Shown here: piece after piece, positions 25,953 through 33,124 of the stretch
Layout of the letters: each line of letters begins with the position of its first letter
Numbering within the stretch: position 1 is the first letter of the stretch
From: Clostridia bacterium
Lineage (GTDB): Bacteria > Bacillota > Clostridia > Christensenellales > Aristaeellaceae
Assembly (NCBI GenBank): GCA_017469265.1
Contig: JAFUGS010000004.1
Location: 1 to 37,450 of the forward strand
Length of the DNA stretch: 37,450 bases
Reading direction: 5' to 3'
The notes under the pieces: model-generated
Database searches by the model: none
What the model saw: the letters and a program-made list of their open reading frames with translations, nothing else
Told to the model about the DNA's origin: nothing
Made by a program: the position numbers and the translations under genes

Positions 25953-27146
25953 TTATGCTTTCCGTCTGCAGCTCAGTACCCGGTACATAATGATCCCCGC
26001 CGCGACAGAAGCGTTGAGGCTGTCCAGGGCCCCTTTCATGGGCAGCGATACTGCCAGATCGCACTTCTCTGTTGTCAGGCGGCTGATCCCTTCCCCTTCC
26101 GCGCCAATCACCAGTGCGGTCCCCCCATGAAAATCCACCTTTTCATAATCCTTGCCATCCATGGTAACCGCATAGGTCCAGATTCCGTTCCTTTTCAGAT
26201 CTTCGATTGTCCGGTTCAGATTTGTTACGCGCGCAACGCGGATATGTTCAATCGCCCCGGCAGAAGCCTTGACAGCCGCAGGTGTAAGCCCTACACTGCG
26301 ATGCTGTGGAATAATAACACCGTGCGCGCCGACACATTCCGCGGTTCGAATAATCGCGCCGAGATTGTGCGGATCCGTCACCCCGTCCAGCATTATGATA
26401 AAGGGACTTTCCTGCTTCTTGTCCGCTTCCGCAAGGATATCTTCCACCGTCGCATAAGCGTAGGCGGATGCAAACGCGATCAGCCCCTGGTGGTGCAACG
26501 CGATCTCATCCATCCTGCGTTTATCCACTTCCTGTACCAGGATTTTCTGTGCTCTGGCAGTCTGTACAATTTCCCTTGCGGAGCCGGACAGCTCTCCCTT
26601 CTGCACAAGCAGCTTTTCGATCTCTCTTCCGGTGCGCAAAGCTTCACGGATGGGATTTCTGCCGCACAGAATATGATCCTGTTCCGGCTCCGGCTGCATG
26701 TTTTCCGGTTTCTTATACTCGTAGTCTGTATACCGGGGTGTCAGGCGCGTGGATTCAGGATCCTTCCTGTCAAGCACCGGTTTCTTTTCGCGAACAGGGA
26801 CGCGGCTTTTCCGTTCAAGGCGGTCGCTTCCCTGGCCGCCCGAATGATTCGGCGCATAGTCTTCACGCTGATCCCGTCCGCGGTATGTATTTCGTTTTAA
26901 GGGACGGACATCCCCATTGTCGTCCCTTCGGAAAGGCGGAGACTGCCGACGGCTGGATGAAAAGCGGTTATCTGATTGGATTCGCGGAGGCCGACGGTTC
27001 ATATTGTATGTGCTCTTGTGTCCGGGTGTTTCCTTTTCTTCGAAATCGTCCCCGTGATGATAACGGCTTCCCTCTTCCTCCCACGCGTCTTTTGCTGCAT
27101 AATCGGTCTTTCGTTTTTTCTGGGGTACCTTCTGATAAAAAGCCAT
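25953..27146 (-). CDS. rlmB: 23S rRNA 2'-O-methyltransferase RlmB (TrmH family) with long N-terminal extension
   Basis: 397 aa, about 150 longer than Bacillus YacO. Residues 1 to about 150 are low-complexity and rich in Arg, Asp, Glu, Lys and Pro, probably disordered. The C-terminal 245 residues are a full SPOUT enzyme: an RNA-binding L30-like part (ILCGRNPIREAL) then LDGVTDPHNLGAIIRTAE, VIGAEGEGIS and SLPMKGALDSLNASVAAGI, the knot motifs binding SAM. RlmB methylates G2251 in the peptidyl-transferase P loop of 23S rRNA (E. coli numbering). GCAGGAGGTT precedes the ATG. Confidence 0.93.
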   Translation of the reverse strand: MAFYQKVPQKKRKTDYAAKDAWEEEGSRYHHGDDFEEKETPGHKSTYNMNRRPPRIQSDNRFSSSRRQSPPFRRDDNGDVRPLKRNTYRGRDQREDYAPNHSGGQGSDRLERKSRVPVREKKPVLDRKDPESTRLTPRYTDYEYKKPENMQPEPEQDHILCGRNPIREALRTGREIEKLLVQKGELSGSAREIVQTARAQKILVQEVDKRRMDEIALHHQGLIAFASAYAYATVEDILAEADKKQESPFIIMLDGVTDPHNLGAIIRTAECVGAHGVIIPQHRSVGLTPAAVKASAGAIEHIRVARVTNLNRTIEDLKRNGIWTYAVTMDGKDYEKVDFHGGTALVIGAEGEGISRLTTEKCDLAVSLPMKGALDSLNASVAAGIIMYRVLSCRRKA

Positions 27147-27203
27147 GAAAAAGAACCTCCTGCTTGTTTGTTTTTCTTTTGCTGCAGCCCGCGTGTACCA
27201 GCT

Positions 27204-27980
27204 TCAGCTTTCCGGAATGGCGCTGCCTGTGCTGCCGCCTTCAGGCTGCACAGCGAGGAGCTTTCTTCTCGCTTCGCGAATCTCCTGCATCTTTCCACAG
27301 GATTTCTCTCCTTCCGGGCACTTCCCACGCAGGCAGGCGGGACCGGCATCCGCAAAAAGCGCCGGGGCGGTTTCAAGACAAAGACGATGCATTTCCGTGG
27401 CCATGGCACGGATTTCCCATTGTGCGCGGTTGCACATCCGCAGGCTGAAAAAATGCCGAAGCTCCCGAACATTCATCGTCATCAGGAAGCGGGTTTCACA
27501 CGCGTTCGGTAAAACAAAGCGTGCATCCTCATTGGTCCCTTCTCCGTTTCGTCCAAGCTTTTCCTGCCACGTGTTATACCAGGTCTGCATCTGCTCCATC
27601 TGGCTGTGAAACGTTTCCACTGCTTCCGGTCCAAGAAGCTCAATCTGCGGAGGAAGAATGTAACCAAAGCCATTTTCGTAACTTACATACCGCTGGCTCT
27701 GGACGGAAAAGCTGGCCAGACGATGACGTGTCAGCTGCGCCAGCAGAACCCGGCTGACCCCCTCTACGCCGAAGGTAAAGCAGGCGTGCTCAAAGACGGA
27801 TTCGTGTCCCATATCAAGCAGTTTTTCAATAAACTGATCCTGATCCTTTGCTTCGATCCGTTCCTTTAAATCGCAGATCGTGGCCTTGGAATAGCAAAGC
27901 TTGGCGCCAAGCGCGATGGTCTCCTCCGGCGACAGCGTATGACGAATGAGCTCTACTTTCAGTCTTTTTTGCTCAGCCAT
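27204..27980 (-). CDS. thyX: FAD-dependent thymidylate synthase ThyX
   Basis: 258 aa. It makes dTMP from dUMP using FAD, NADPH and methylene-tetrahydrofolate. The ThyX motif RHRLASFSVQSQR (85-97, consensus RHRxxSxxxxSxR) is intact, as are HESVFEHACFTF and the C-terminal NVRELRHFFSLRMCNRAQWEIR. A cysteine-containing tail (CLRGKCPEGEKSCGK) is typical of clostridial ThyX and may hold a metal, which is an inference. The start overlaps the mrnC end by 8 bases. Confidence 0.97.
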   Translation of the reverse strand: MAEQKRLKVELIRHTLSPEETIALGAKLCYSKATICDLKERIEAKDQDQFIEKLLDMGHESVFEHACFTFGVEGVSRVLLAQLTRHRLASFSVQSQRYVSYENGFGYILPPQIELLGPEAVETFHSQMEQMQTWYNTWQEKLGRNGEGTNEDARFVLPNACETRFLMTMNVRELRHFFSLRMCNRAQWEIRAMATEMHRLCLETAPALFADAGPACLRGKCPEGEKSCGKMQEIREARRKLLAVQPEGGSTGSAIPES

Positions 27981-28395
27981 TGTCTTCCTTCCCTTCTTCC
28001 GTCTGTTCCTGCCAAATCAGTCTCTCCAGCTTCTTCAGGCGTTCAGCCTGCCCTGAGAGGTAAAGAAACCCGACGACCGCTTCAAAGCCGGTAGCTTCCG
28101 CGTAATCCGCGGAAGCCTGATGTCTTGGGGATGGATGATGCGGATGCGCATTCCGTCCTCTCTGGAAAATCGAGGCTTCCGTTTCTGTCAGGACTGGAAG
28201 AATCCTGTCCATAAAGCGAGCTTGCGCGCCGGCGTTCACCGCATTTACACTTTCCAGATGCATGTGACGGACATTCTTCCGCTGGAAAACAAGCCTGCTG
28301 CGCACCATGACTTCCCAGACTGCATCCCCCATGTATGCCAGCTGCAGCGGATTCAGCAAGGCGGCTTCCTTCTCTTCCATCCGAGGGCATTCCAT
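27973..28395 (-). CDS. mrnC: Mini-ribonuclease III (MrnC)
   Basis: 140 aa RNase III catalytic domain without a dsRNA-binding domain. In Bacillus it matures 23S rRNA ends. NPLQLAYMGDAVWE (15-28, catalytic Asp24) and GFEAVVGFLYL (second acidic signature) are visible. AGGCAGGAT precedes the ATG; a second in-frame Met at codon 6 is possible. Normally cysS precedes this gene in Clostridia, but here the operon starts with mrnC and has its own promoter. Confidence 0.95.
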   Translation of the reverse strand: MECPRMEEKEAALLNPLQLAYMGDAVWEVMVRSRLVFQRKNVRHMHLESVNAVNAGAQARFMDRILPVLTETEASIFQRGRNAHPHHPSPRHQASADYAEATGFEAVVGFLYLSGQAERLKKLERLIWQEQTEEGKEDNG

Positions 28396-28430
28396 ATCCT
28401 GCCTTCTCTCCTCTTACCATAATCCTAACC

Positions 28431-28459
28431 ATTATATCAAAACTTGATCCGTTTGAAAA
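28431..28459 (-). promoter_or_regulatory. Candidate promoter of mrnC-thyX-rlmB-sigH
   Basis: Minus strand: TTTTCA (28459-28454), 17-base spacer, TATAAT (28436-28431). The -10 is perfect and the -35 is poor, which would suit an activated or weak promoter. The start codon is 35 bases downstream. Confidence 0.5.
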
Positions 28460-28492
28460 GCGATCGACTGTTTTTTCCGGCCAGACGCAAAT

Positions 28493-28506
28493 CGGACATA
28501 TGTTCT
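28493..28506. promoter_or_regulatory. Candidate LexA-like operator
   Basis: CGGACATATGTTCT differs at two positions from the Gram-positive LexA/DinR consensus CGAACRNRYGTTCG. It lies between the divergent mrnC and ferredoxin promoters but close to neither. No lexA gene is in the window, so this is a pattern match only. Confidence 0.3.
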
Positions 28507-28636
28507 TTGTGTGACCACGCTCCCCGGAGTAACTGCCCATCATTATTCCTAACGAATTCGCTATATTTGAGCAAGTGTTCAAATAGTCAAAACGAGATGA
28601 TTTTTTCCCGAATCAAACAAAAAATTCAAAAATCTA

Positions 28637-28664
28637 TTGATTTTTCTCTTTTTTTCAGTATAAT
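28637..28664 (+). promoter_or_regulatory. Promoter of the ferredoxin gene
   Basis: TTGATT (28637-28642), 16-base T-rich spacer, TATAAT (28659-28664), 44 bases ahead of the start codon. The 313-base interval 28396-28708 holds no gene; it contains the two divergent promoters and the LexA-like inverted repeats. Confidence 0.7.
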
Positions 28665-28708
28665 ATTCTTATGTCCGTACAGGGCGAAGAAGAATGGAGG
28701 TTGTTCTT

Positions 28709-28879
28709 ATGGCTTATCAGATTTCTGATGAATGCATCGCCTGTGGTGCTTGCGCGGCCGAGTGCCCCGTGAGTGCGATTTCTGAAGGCGACGGCAAGTA
28801 CGTTATTGATGCGGATACCTGCATCGAATGCGGTGCTTGCGCGGATACCTGCCCCGTAGGCGCTCCTGCTCAGGCGTAA
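28709..28879 (+). CDS. 2[4Fe-4S] clostridial-type ferredoxin
   Basis: 56 aa. Two CxxCxxCxxxCP motifs: C9, C12, C15, C19 and C38, C41, C44, C48. This is the complete bacterial dicluster ferredoxin that carries low-potential electrons in anaerobic metabolism. The ATG at 28709 is preferred because GGAGG (28696-28700) lies 8 bases upstream; an earlier in-frame ATG overlaps that site. It is monocistronic, with a promoter before and a terminator after, and is probably highly expressed. Confidence 0.97.
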   Translation: MAYQISDECIACGACAAECPVSAISEGDGKYVIDADTCIECGACADTCPVGAPAQA

Positions 28880-28896
28880 GGCTGTCCGAAATCTTT

Positions 28897-28928
28897 CCCG
28901 GCTCATGTGAATGAGCCGGGAGATTTTT
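28897..28928 (+). terminator. Intrinsic terminator of the ferredoxin gene
   Basis: CCCGGCTCAT (28897-28906), loop GTGA, ATGAGCCGGG (28911-28920), then AGATTTTTTT. A perfect 10-bp stem extended by flanking ATCT/AGAT. Confidence 0.92.
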
Positions 28929-28941
28929 TTCAAAAAAACTG

Positions 28942-28969
28942 TTGACATATTTCACAAATCGTGTATAAT
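28942..28969 (+). promoter_or_regulatory. Promoter of tRNA-Lys
   Basis: TTGACA (28942-28947), 16-base spacer, TATAAT (28964-28969): both hexamers are perfect consensus, as expected for a stable RNA gene. Confidence 0.85.
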
Positions 28970-29000
28970 AGCATCTGTTCGCTTGAGAGCGAACCGGTGA

Positions 29001-29073
29001 GCACCATTAGCTCAGTTGGTAGAGCACCTGACTCTTAATCAGGGTGTCTAGGGTTCGAGTCCCTAATGGTGTA
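29001..29073 (+). tRNA. tRNA-Lys (anticodon CTT)
   Basis: 73 bases. Acceptor GCACCAT/ATGGTGT (G1-T72 wobble) with discriminator A, D arm AGCTCAGTTGGTAGAGC, anticodon stem CCTGA/TCAGG with loop CTCTTAA (anticodon CTT), T arm TAGGG TTCGAGT CCCTA. The CCA end is not encoded. It reads AAG. Confidence 0.96.
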
Positions 29074-29074
29074 C

Positions 29075-29107
29075 AAAAAGCTTTCAGTTTGCTGGAAGCT
29101 TTTTTTT
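29075..29107 (+). terminator. Intrinsic terminator of tRNA-Lys
   Basis: AAAAAGCTTTCAG (29075-29087), loop TTTG, CTGGAAGCTTTTT (29092-29104, one wobble) and further T to 29107. Confidence 0.88.
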
Positions 29108-29136
29108 GCGCACTTCTCACAGCGTGGTTCAGACCC

Positions 29137-29176
29137 AAAAACGGTCCCTGCCCGATTCAGTCTCGCAGGGACCGTT
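29137..29176 (-). terminator. Intrinsic terminator of darA-holB-ricT
   Basis: Minus strand: AACGGTCCCTGC (29176-29165), 13-base loop, GCAGGGACCGTT (29151-29140), then TTT. A perfect 12-bp stem starting 5 bases after the ricT stop. Confidence 0.85.
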
Positions 29177-29181
29177 GTATT

Positions 29182-30501
29182 TTATGTGTCTGAAGCCTGC
29201 AGCGCTTTTTCAACCGCAGCCGCCCAGTTTTTCGTCTTCTTTTTCTCCGGCGTCTGAGCGTTCTTTTCAGGCGCGATGTTTGAAACGCCGGAAACGGGCT
29301 GTGCATTCTTTGTTCTGCTAGGATTTTCCCGTTTTACTGGCTGGCCGAACTGCTGTTCCCGCGCAGGACGGTTCTGTTTATCCGTTTTCACAGGACGGCC
29401 TGTTTTTTGTTTTCTTGCTTTGTTCTCCCCTTCTTCTGTCTTTTCCTGCTGCTGTGGCCGGGGACCAAAGCGATTTGGGTTCCGGCTTGGGCGCCGGCGT
29501 TTAGGGCGGCTTTTTTCCGCATTGTCCTCTTCTTCAATCAATGCTTCGATATCCGTACCTACAAGCTGGATGGTTTCCTCCTCTGTCAGAATGGTGTCGT
29601 CCGTTCTCAGATTCTCCGGATCCGGACGATTCGTCTGTTCAACCGTTTTTTCCGTTTCCTCCGTCCGATCATTTTCTTGCGGAGCAGGATTCGCGCCGGG
29701 CCGGGAAATTTGTGCAAGGGGATACTCCTTGACTTCCGTGCTGTCCCCGTTAGGAATCCTTACAGAAACGGTTTCCTTAACAATATTCAGATCGCTGACG
29801 GTACCCGTTCCATCCGGGGTAATGACTTCCTTCCCAATCCGCGGCATCCGCTTTCGTATTTGATCATACTGATCCTGCTCATATTTAAGGCAGCACATCA
29901 GCCGGCCGCAGACACCGCTGATTTTGGTAGGGTTCAGGGACAGATTTTGTTCCTTTGCCATTTTGATAGACACCGGCTGAAAGTCATTCAGGAAAGCGCC
30001 GCAGCAAATTGGCCGACCACAGGGGCCGAGCCCCCCCAGCATCCTGGCCTCATCGCGAACGCCAATCTGCCGCAGCTCAATCCGCGTCTTAAAGATGGAT
30101 GCCAGATCCTTCACCAGGGCGCGAAAATCCACCCGGCCATTCGCCGTGAAGTAAAACAGCATCTTGCTGTTGTCAAACAGCACCTCCGCGGAAACAAGTT
30201 TCATTTCCAGATGATGCTCCAGGATTTTCTGATGACAGACCTGGAAAGCTTCCTTTTCTCTGGTTCGATTATCTGTAGCCCGCTGAATATCCTGTGCCGT
30301 AGCGATTCGAATCACCCGCGGCGCTTTTCCTTTCAACTGATCATCAGCCATTTCCCGACCTTCAAGAATCACTTCTCCAAGATCGTTTCCATGGCTTGTT
30401 TCCACAATGACATAATCTCCAACAGCGGGTGTAAGCATCCCAGCGTCGCAGGAAAACATCTTGCCGTCCTGCTGGAAACGTATTCCAACAATATTGGTCA
30501 T
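29182..30501 (-). CDS. ricT: PSP1-domain protein RicT (YaaT) with long basic tail
   Basis: 439 aa; Bacillus YaaT is about 275. RicT forms the Y-complex with RicA and RicF, carries Fe-S clusters and stimulates RNase Y-dependent mRNA maturation. The conserved cysteines are present: GPCGRPICCGAF (C161, C166, C167) and GVCGRLMCCLKY (C198, C203, C204). The PSP1 core covers residues 1 to about 265. The remaining 170 residues are Lys/Arg/Glu/Gln-rich and look disordered, possibly RNA-binding (inference). It overlaps holB by ATGA. RicA and RicF are not in the window. Confidence 0.92.
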   Translation of the reverse strand: MTNIVGIRFQQDGKMFSCDAGMLTPAVGDYVIVETSHGNDLGEVILEGREMADDQLKGKAPRVIRIATAQDIQRATDNRTREKEAFQVCHQKILEHHLEMKLVSAEVLFDNSKMLFYFTANGRVDFRALVKDLASIFKTRIELRQIGVRDEARMLGGLGPCGRPICCGAFLNDFQPVSIKMAKEQNLSLNPTKISGVCGRLMCCLKYEQDQYDQIRKRMPRIGKEVITPDGTGTVSDLNIVKETVSVRIPNGDSTEVKEYPLAQISRPGANPAPQENDRTEETEKTVEQTNRPDPENLRTDDTILTEEETIQLVGTDIEALIEEEDNAEKSRPKRRRPSRNPNRFGPRPQQQEKTEEGENKARKQKTGRPVKTDKQNRPAREQQFGQPVKRENPSRTKNAQPVSGVSNIAPEKNAQTPEKKKTKNWAAAVEKALQASDT

Positions 30502-31508
30502 GAATGTACTGCCTCCATTAACATTAAAATAACCTGCTCCACCACAGCCTGAAAATTCACGGCGGAAGCAACTCTCTTTCTGGCCAGCAGAATCCCATCC
30601 AGCAGCTTTATGTAATCCGCGGTTTCAGCTCTGGACGCGAACTTCTGCCATGCCCGCGGGCATAGATCCTCAGGAACCGCTTCGGCCAGATGGTATGTCT
30701 GCTGCATTAACTGGTGAAGCACGCCTTCCAGGATTGTAAAGACCGCGTCTGCGTCTTCCTTCCTGTCTTTCCATCGAGAGGAATTCCTGAGTATGTCACT
30801 CCGGGAAGGACAGTTCATAAAATCCTGCAACACTTCATCACGAAACTGCCAGTATTCCTCATCCTCCGAAATCCGAATGGCGGTGCCAAATGAGCCGCTT
30901 GCTGCGGCAGCTGCTTGCCTGGCCCGGGAATTCGGGATTCCCCGTTCAAGCAGGACACGGATCACCTCGTCATCCCCCCATGGATGCAGCTTCAACGGAC
31001 GGCATCTGCTGATGATCGTCGGGAGCAGCTCATGCGTGCGGATCGATGTCAACAGAAAAAAAACGCCTTCCGGAGGTTCTTCCAGTGTTTTCAAAAGCGC
31101 GTTCTGCGCTTCCCGGCCAAGATCCTCTGCATGTCGGATCAGCACTACATGCCTGTCTCCTTCCAGCGCGTGTACACTGGTCAGACGAATCATTTCCCGA
31201 ATGTCGTCTACCGGAATGGTACTTTTAGGCTTTTTAACATCCGGCGATATCGGAACCCCTTTTTGCAGTACAACAAGATCTGGATGCTCCAGGTTTTCCA
31301 TCTGCAGACATGCGCGGCAATGACCGCAGGGACTTTGATCCTGCTCCTGACAGAGAAGCATGGCAGCCAGTGCAGTTGCCAGCGTCCACTTTCCGAGACC
31401 GGCTTCTCCGCTGATCAGCAGTGCGTGAACCATTTTCCCATCCCGAATCTGTCTGATCAGGGAAGCGACGCCTTCCCCCTGGGATAAAAAAAGATCCGGA
31501 CTGATCAT
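30498..31508 (-). CDS. holB: DNA polymerase III delta-prime subunit
   Basis: 336 aa clamp-loader subunit. The AAA+ core shows LLISGEAGLGK (34-40 is the Walker A-like loop) followed by Trp41 where an ATPase would have Ser/Thr, consistent with the non-hydrolysing delta-prime role. The zinc cysteines C53, C61, C64 and C67 (CGHCRAC) are present, then AQNALLKTLEEPPEGVFF and SRC, the arginine-finger SRC motif. It starts 3 bases after darA ends and overlaps ricT by ATGA, matching the Bacillus darA-holB-ricT order (yaaR is absent). Confidence 0.94.
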   Translation of the reverse strand: MISPDLFLSQGEGVASLIRQIRDGKMVHALLISGEAGLGKWTLATALAAMLLCQEQDQSPCGHCRACLQMENLEHPDLVVLQKGVPISPDVKKPKSTIPVDDIREMIRLTSVHALEGDRHVVLIRHAEDLGREAQNALLKTLEEPPEGVFFLLTSIRTHELLPTIISRCRPLKLHPWGDDEVIRVLLERGIPNSRARQAAAAASGSFGTAIRISEDEEYWQFRDEVLQDFMNCPSRSDILRNSSRWKDRKEDADAVFTILEGVLHQLMQQTYHLAEAVPEDLCPRAWQKFASRAETADYIKLLDGILLARKRVASAVNFQAVVEQVILMLMEAVHS

Positions 31509-31511
31509 CTG

Positions 31512-31844
31512 TTATACTTTCAGAAACTGATCCACGGAGAGCACAAACAGCGTGGCGCCGCCCACCGTTACTTCCACAGGGAAGGATGTAAAGCCTCCCA
31601 CCGGTACACCGGCAGGATTTGTATGTGCGGTGGTCAGCTGCTTGCGGCTCTTGCATACGGACTCAATGGCGCGGACCGCTTCATCAACCCGTTCATCCTC
31701 AACACCAATAAGCAGCGTTGTATTGCCCGCTCTTAAAAAACCGCCAGTAGTTGCTAGCTTTGTAACGCCAAATCCCTTCTCCATCAGGCCCATCAGCAGA
31801 CGGGAGGAATCTTCATCCTGTACAATGGCAATAATCAGCTTCAT
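31512..31844 (-). CDS. darA: Cyclic-di-AMP receptor DarA (PstA, DUF970)
   Basis: 110 aa PII-like trimeric protein. ATG 31844 is chosen because AAGGAGG lies 10 bases upstream. Family motifs: MKLIIAIVQDEDSSRL, GFGVTKLATTGGFLRAGNTTLLIGV and a C-terminal VGGATLFVLSVDQF, which match the ligand-binding surface of DarA. It binds c-di-AMP; downstream partners are unknown. It leads the darA-holB-ricT operon and has a strong promoter with a palindrome in the spacer. Confidence 0.95.
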   Translation of the reverse strand: MKLIIAIVQDEDSSRLLMGLMEKGFGVTKLATTGGFLRAGNTTLLIGVEDERVDEAVRAIESVCKSRKQLTTAHTNPAGVPVGGFTSFPVEVTVGGATLFVLSVDQFLKV

Positions 31845-31879
31845 CTCAGGATAACCTCCTTGAATAGAATCCACAAACC

Positions 31880-31908
31880 ATTATATCCATCCATGGATGG
31901 AAAATCAA
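31880..31908 (-). promoter_or_regulatory. darA promoter with spacer palindrome
   Basis: Minus strand: TTGATT (31908-31903), 17-base spacer, TATAAT (31885-31880). The spacer is almost entirely the perfect 16-base palindrome TCCATCCATGGATGGA (31886-31901). A dimeric repressor bound there would block RNA polymerase, so I read it as a candidate operator. Confidence 0.65.
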
Positions 31909-31916
31909 GCCAGAGC

Positions 31917-31945
31917 TTTACATCGGGCAAAAAACCAACTAAACT
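31917..31945 (+). promoter_or_regulatory. Promoter of the THUMP methyltransferase gene
   Basis: TTTACA (31917-31922), 17-base spacer, TAAACT (31940-31945). It is back to back with the darA promoter, eight bases between the -35 hexamers. Confidence 0.55.
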
Positions 31946-31979
31946 GTAAGGTGATGTCTGATGAAGGAGGTCTTGGCCA

Positions 31980-33119
31980 ATGGATCAGATTTATTCCTGG
32001 ATCGCCGCCTCAGCCTTTGGGCTGGAAGGTGCAATCGCCGGAGAGCTTCGCAGGCTTGGCATGAAAGATGTCCGGGCGGAAAACGGACTGATCCGGTTCC
32101 GCGGAACGCTGCTGGAAGGATATGCCTGCAATCTTTCTCTTCGCTTCAGCGATCGTGTATATCTGCTCATGGCAGAAGCGGAAAACTGCCTGTCCTTCGA
32201 CTCTCTGTTTCAACTGGTAGCCACGGTGCCCTGGGAAAATTACCTCTCCGGTACAGAGTTTATCCATCTCTCTGCGCAATGCGCCAGAAGCCAGCTGATG
32301 AGTCCGCGTGACTGTCAAGCCATCGCAAAAAAAGCCATTCTGAACCGTCTCCGTGACAAAACAGGGCGTTCTGTTTTTCCGGAAACCGGCGCGGAGTTTC
32401 CTGTACATGTTTCCATCCACGAAAACGCCGTCCGCGTCATGCTGGACACAACCGGCACATCTCTCTCCCGCAGGGGCTACCGCACATGGAATGGAGAAGC
32501 GCCGCTGCGGGAGACGCTGGCAGCGGCTCTGGTTGAATTCAGCCCATGGCGTCCGGGTATGCCGCTTTATGATCCCTGCTGCGGTACGGGAACGCTTCTG
32601 ATCGAAGCCGCTCTGCGTCAGGGGCATTTTGCTCCGGGGCTCCAGCGTTCCTTTGCCATGGAGCATTTCTGTTTTTTTGACGCGGAAGCCGGAAAGGCCG
32701 TCAAAAAGCAGCTGCTGGACGCCTGTCAGCCGTCCCGTATCACAGGCATTGCCGGTTCTGACATCAATCTCGAAGCCGTTGATCTGGCTCGCCGACACCT
32801 TAAGCTGGCAGGGCTGAAGGACTGCATCTCCCTAGAGGTGAAACCCCTGCAGGAGGTCATCCTCCAGGCGAAAAATGGGGTCTTTCTTTGCAACCCGCCC
32901 TACGGTGAACGGCTGGGGGATCTGGAGTCCTGCCATCAGCTATACCACGACCTGCGTCTGCTTCAGGAACGTCATCCCACATGGTCACTTTGTGCCATTG
33001 TCTCCGATCCCGCCTTTGAAAAATGCTTTGGCCGCCGCGCAGATAAAAAACGTCGCCTCTATAACGGGCGACTTGAATGTCAGTTCTATACCTTTATGGG
33101 ACGTCGTATACGGGCGTAG
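31980..33119 (+). CDS. THUMP-domain class I RNA methyltransferase (RlmL N-terminal half type, YpsC)
   Basis: 379 aa. N-terminal ferredoxin-like and THUMP RNA-binding domains (about 1-160) precede a Rossmann methyltransferase domain. DPCCGTGTLLIEAAL binds SAM and NPPYGERLG (305-313) is the N2-guanine methyltransferase motif IV. The E. coli relative RlmL makes m2G2445 in 23S rRNA, and the short Firmicute form (YpsC) is assigned the same target by homology. AAGGAGG (31964-31970) precedes the ATG. It converges on capA with a 5-base gap. Confidence 0.92.
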   Translation: MDQIYSWIAASAFGLEGAIAGELRRLGMKDVRAENGLIRFRGTLLEGYACNLSLRFSDRVYLLMAEAENCLSFDSLFQLVATVPWENYLSGTEFIHLSAQCARSQLMSPRDCQAIAKKAILNRLRDKTGRSVFPETGAEFPVHVSIHENAVRVMLDTTGTSLSRRGYRTWNGEAPLRETLAAALVEFSPWRPGMPLYDPCCGTGTLLIEAALRQGHFAPGLQRSFAMEHFCFFDAEAGKAVKKQLLDACQPSRITGIAGSDINLEAVDLARRHLKLAGLKDCISLEVKPLQEVILQAKNGVFLCNPPYGERLGDLESCHQLYHDLRLLQERHPTWSLCAIVSDPAFEKCFGRRADKKRRLYNGRLECQFYTFMGRRIRA

Positions 33120-33124
33120 TCCAA

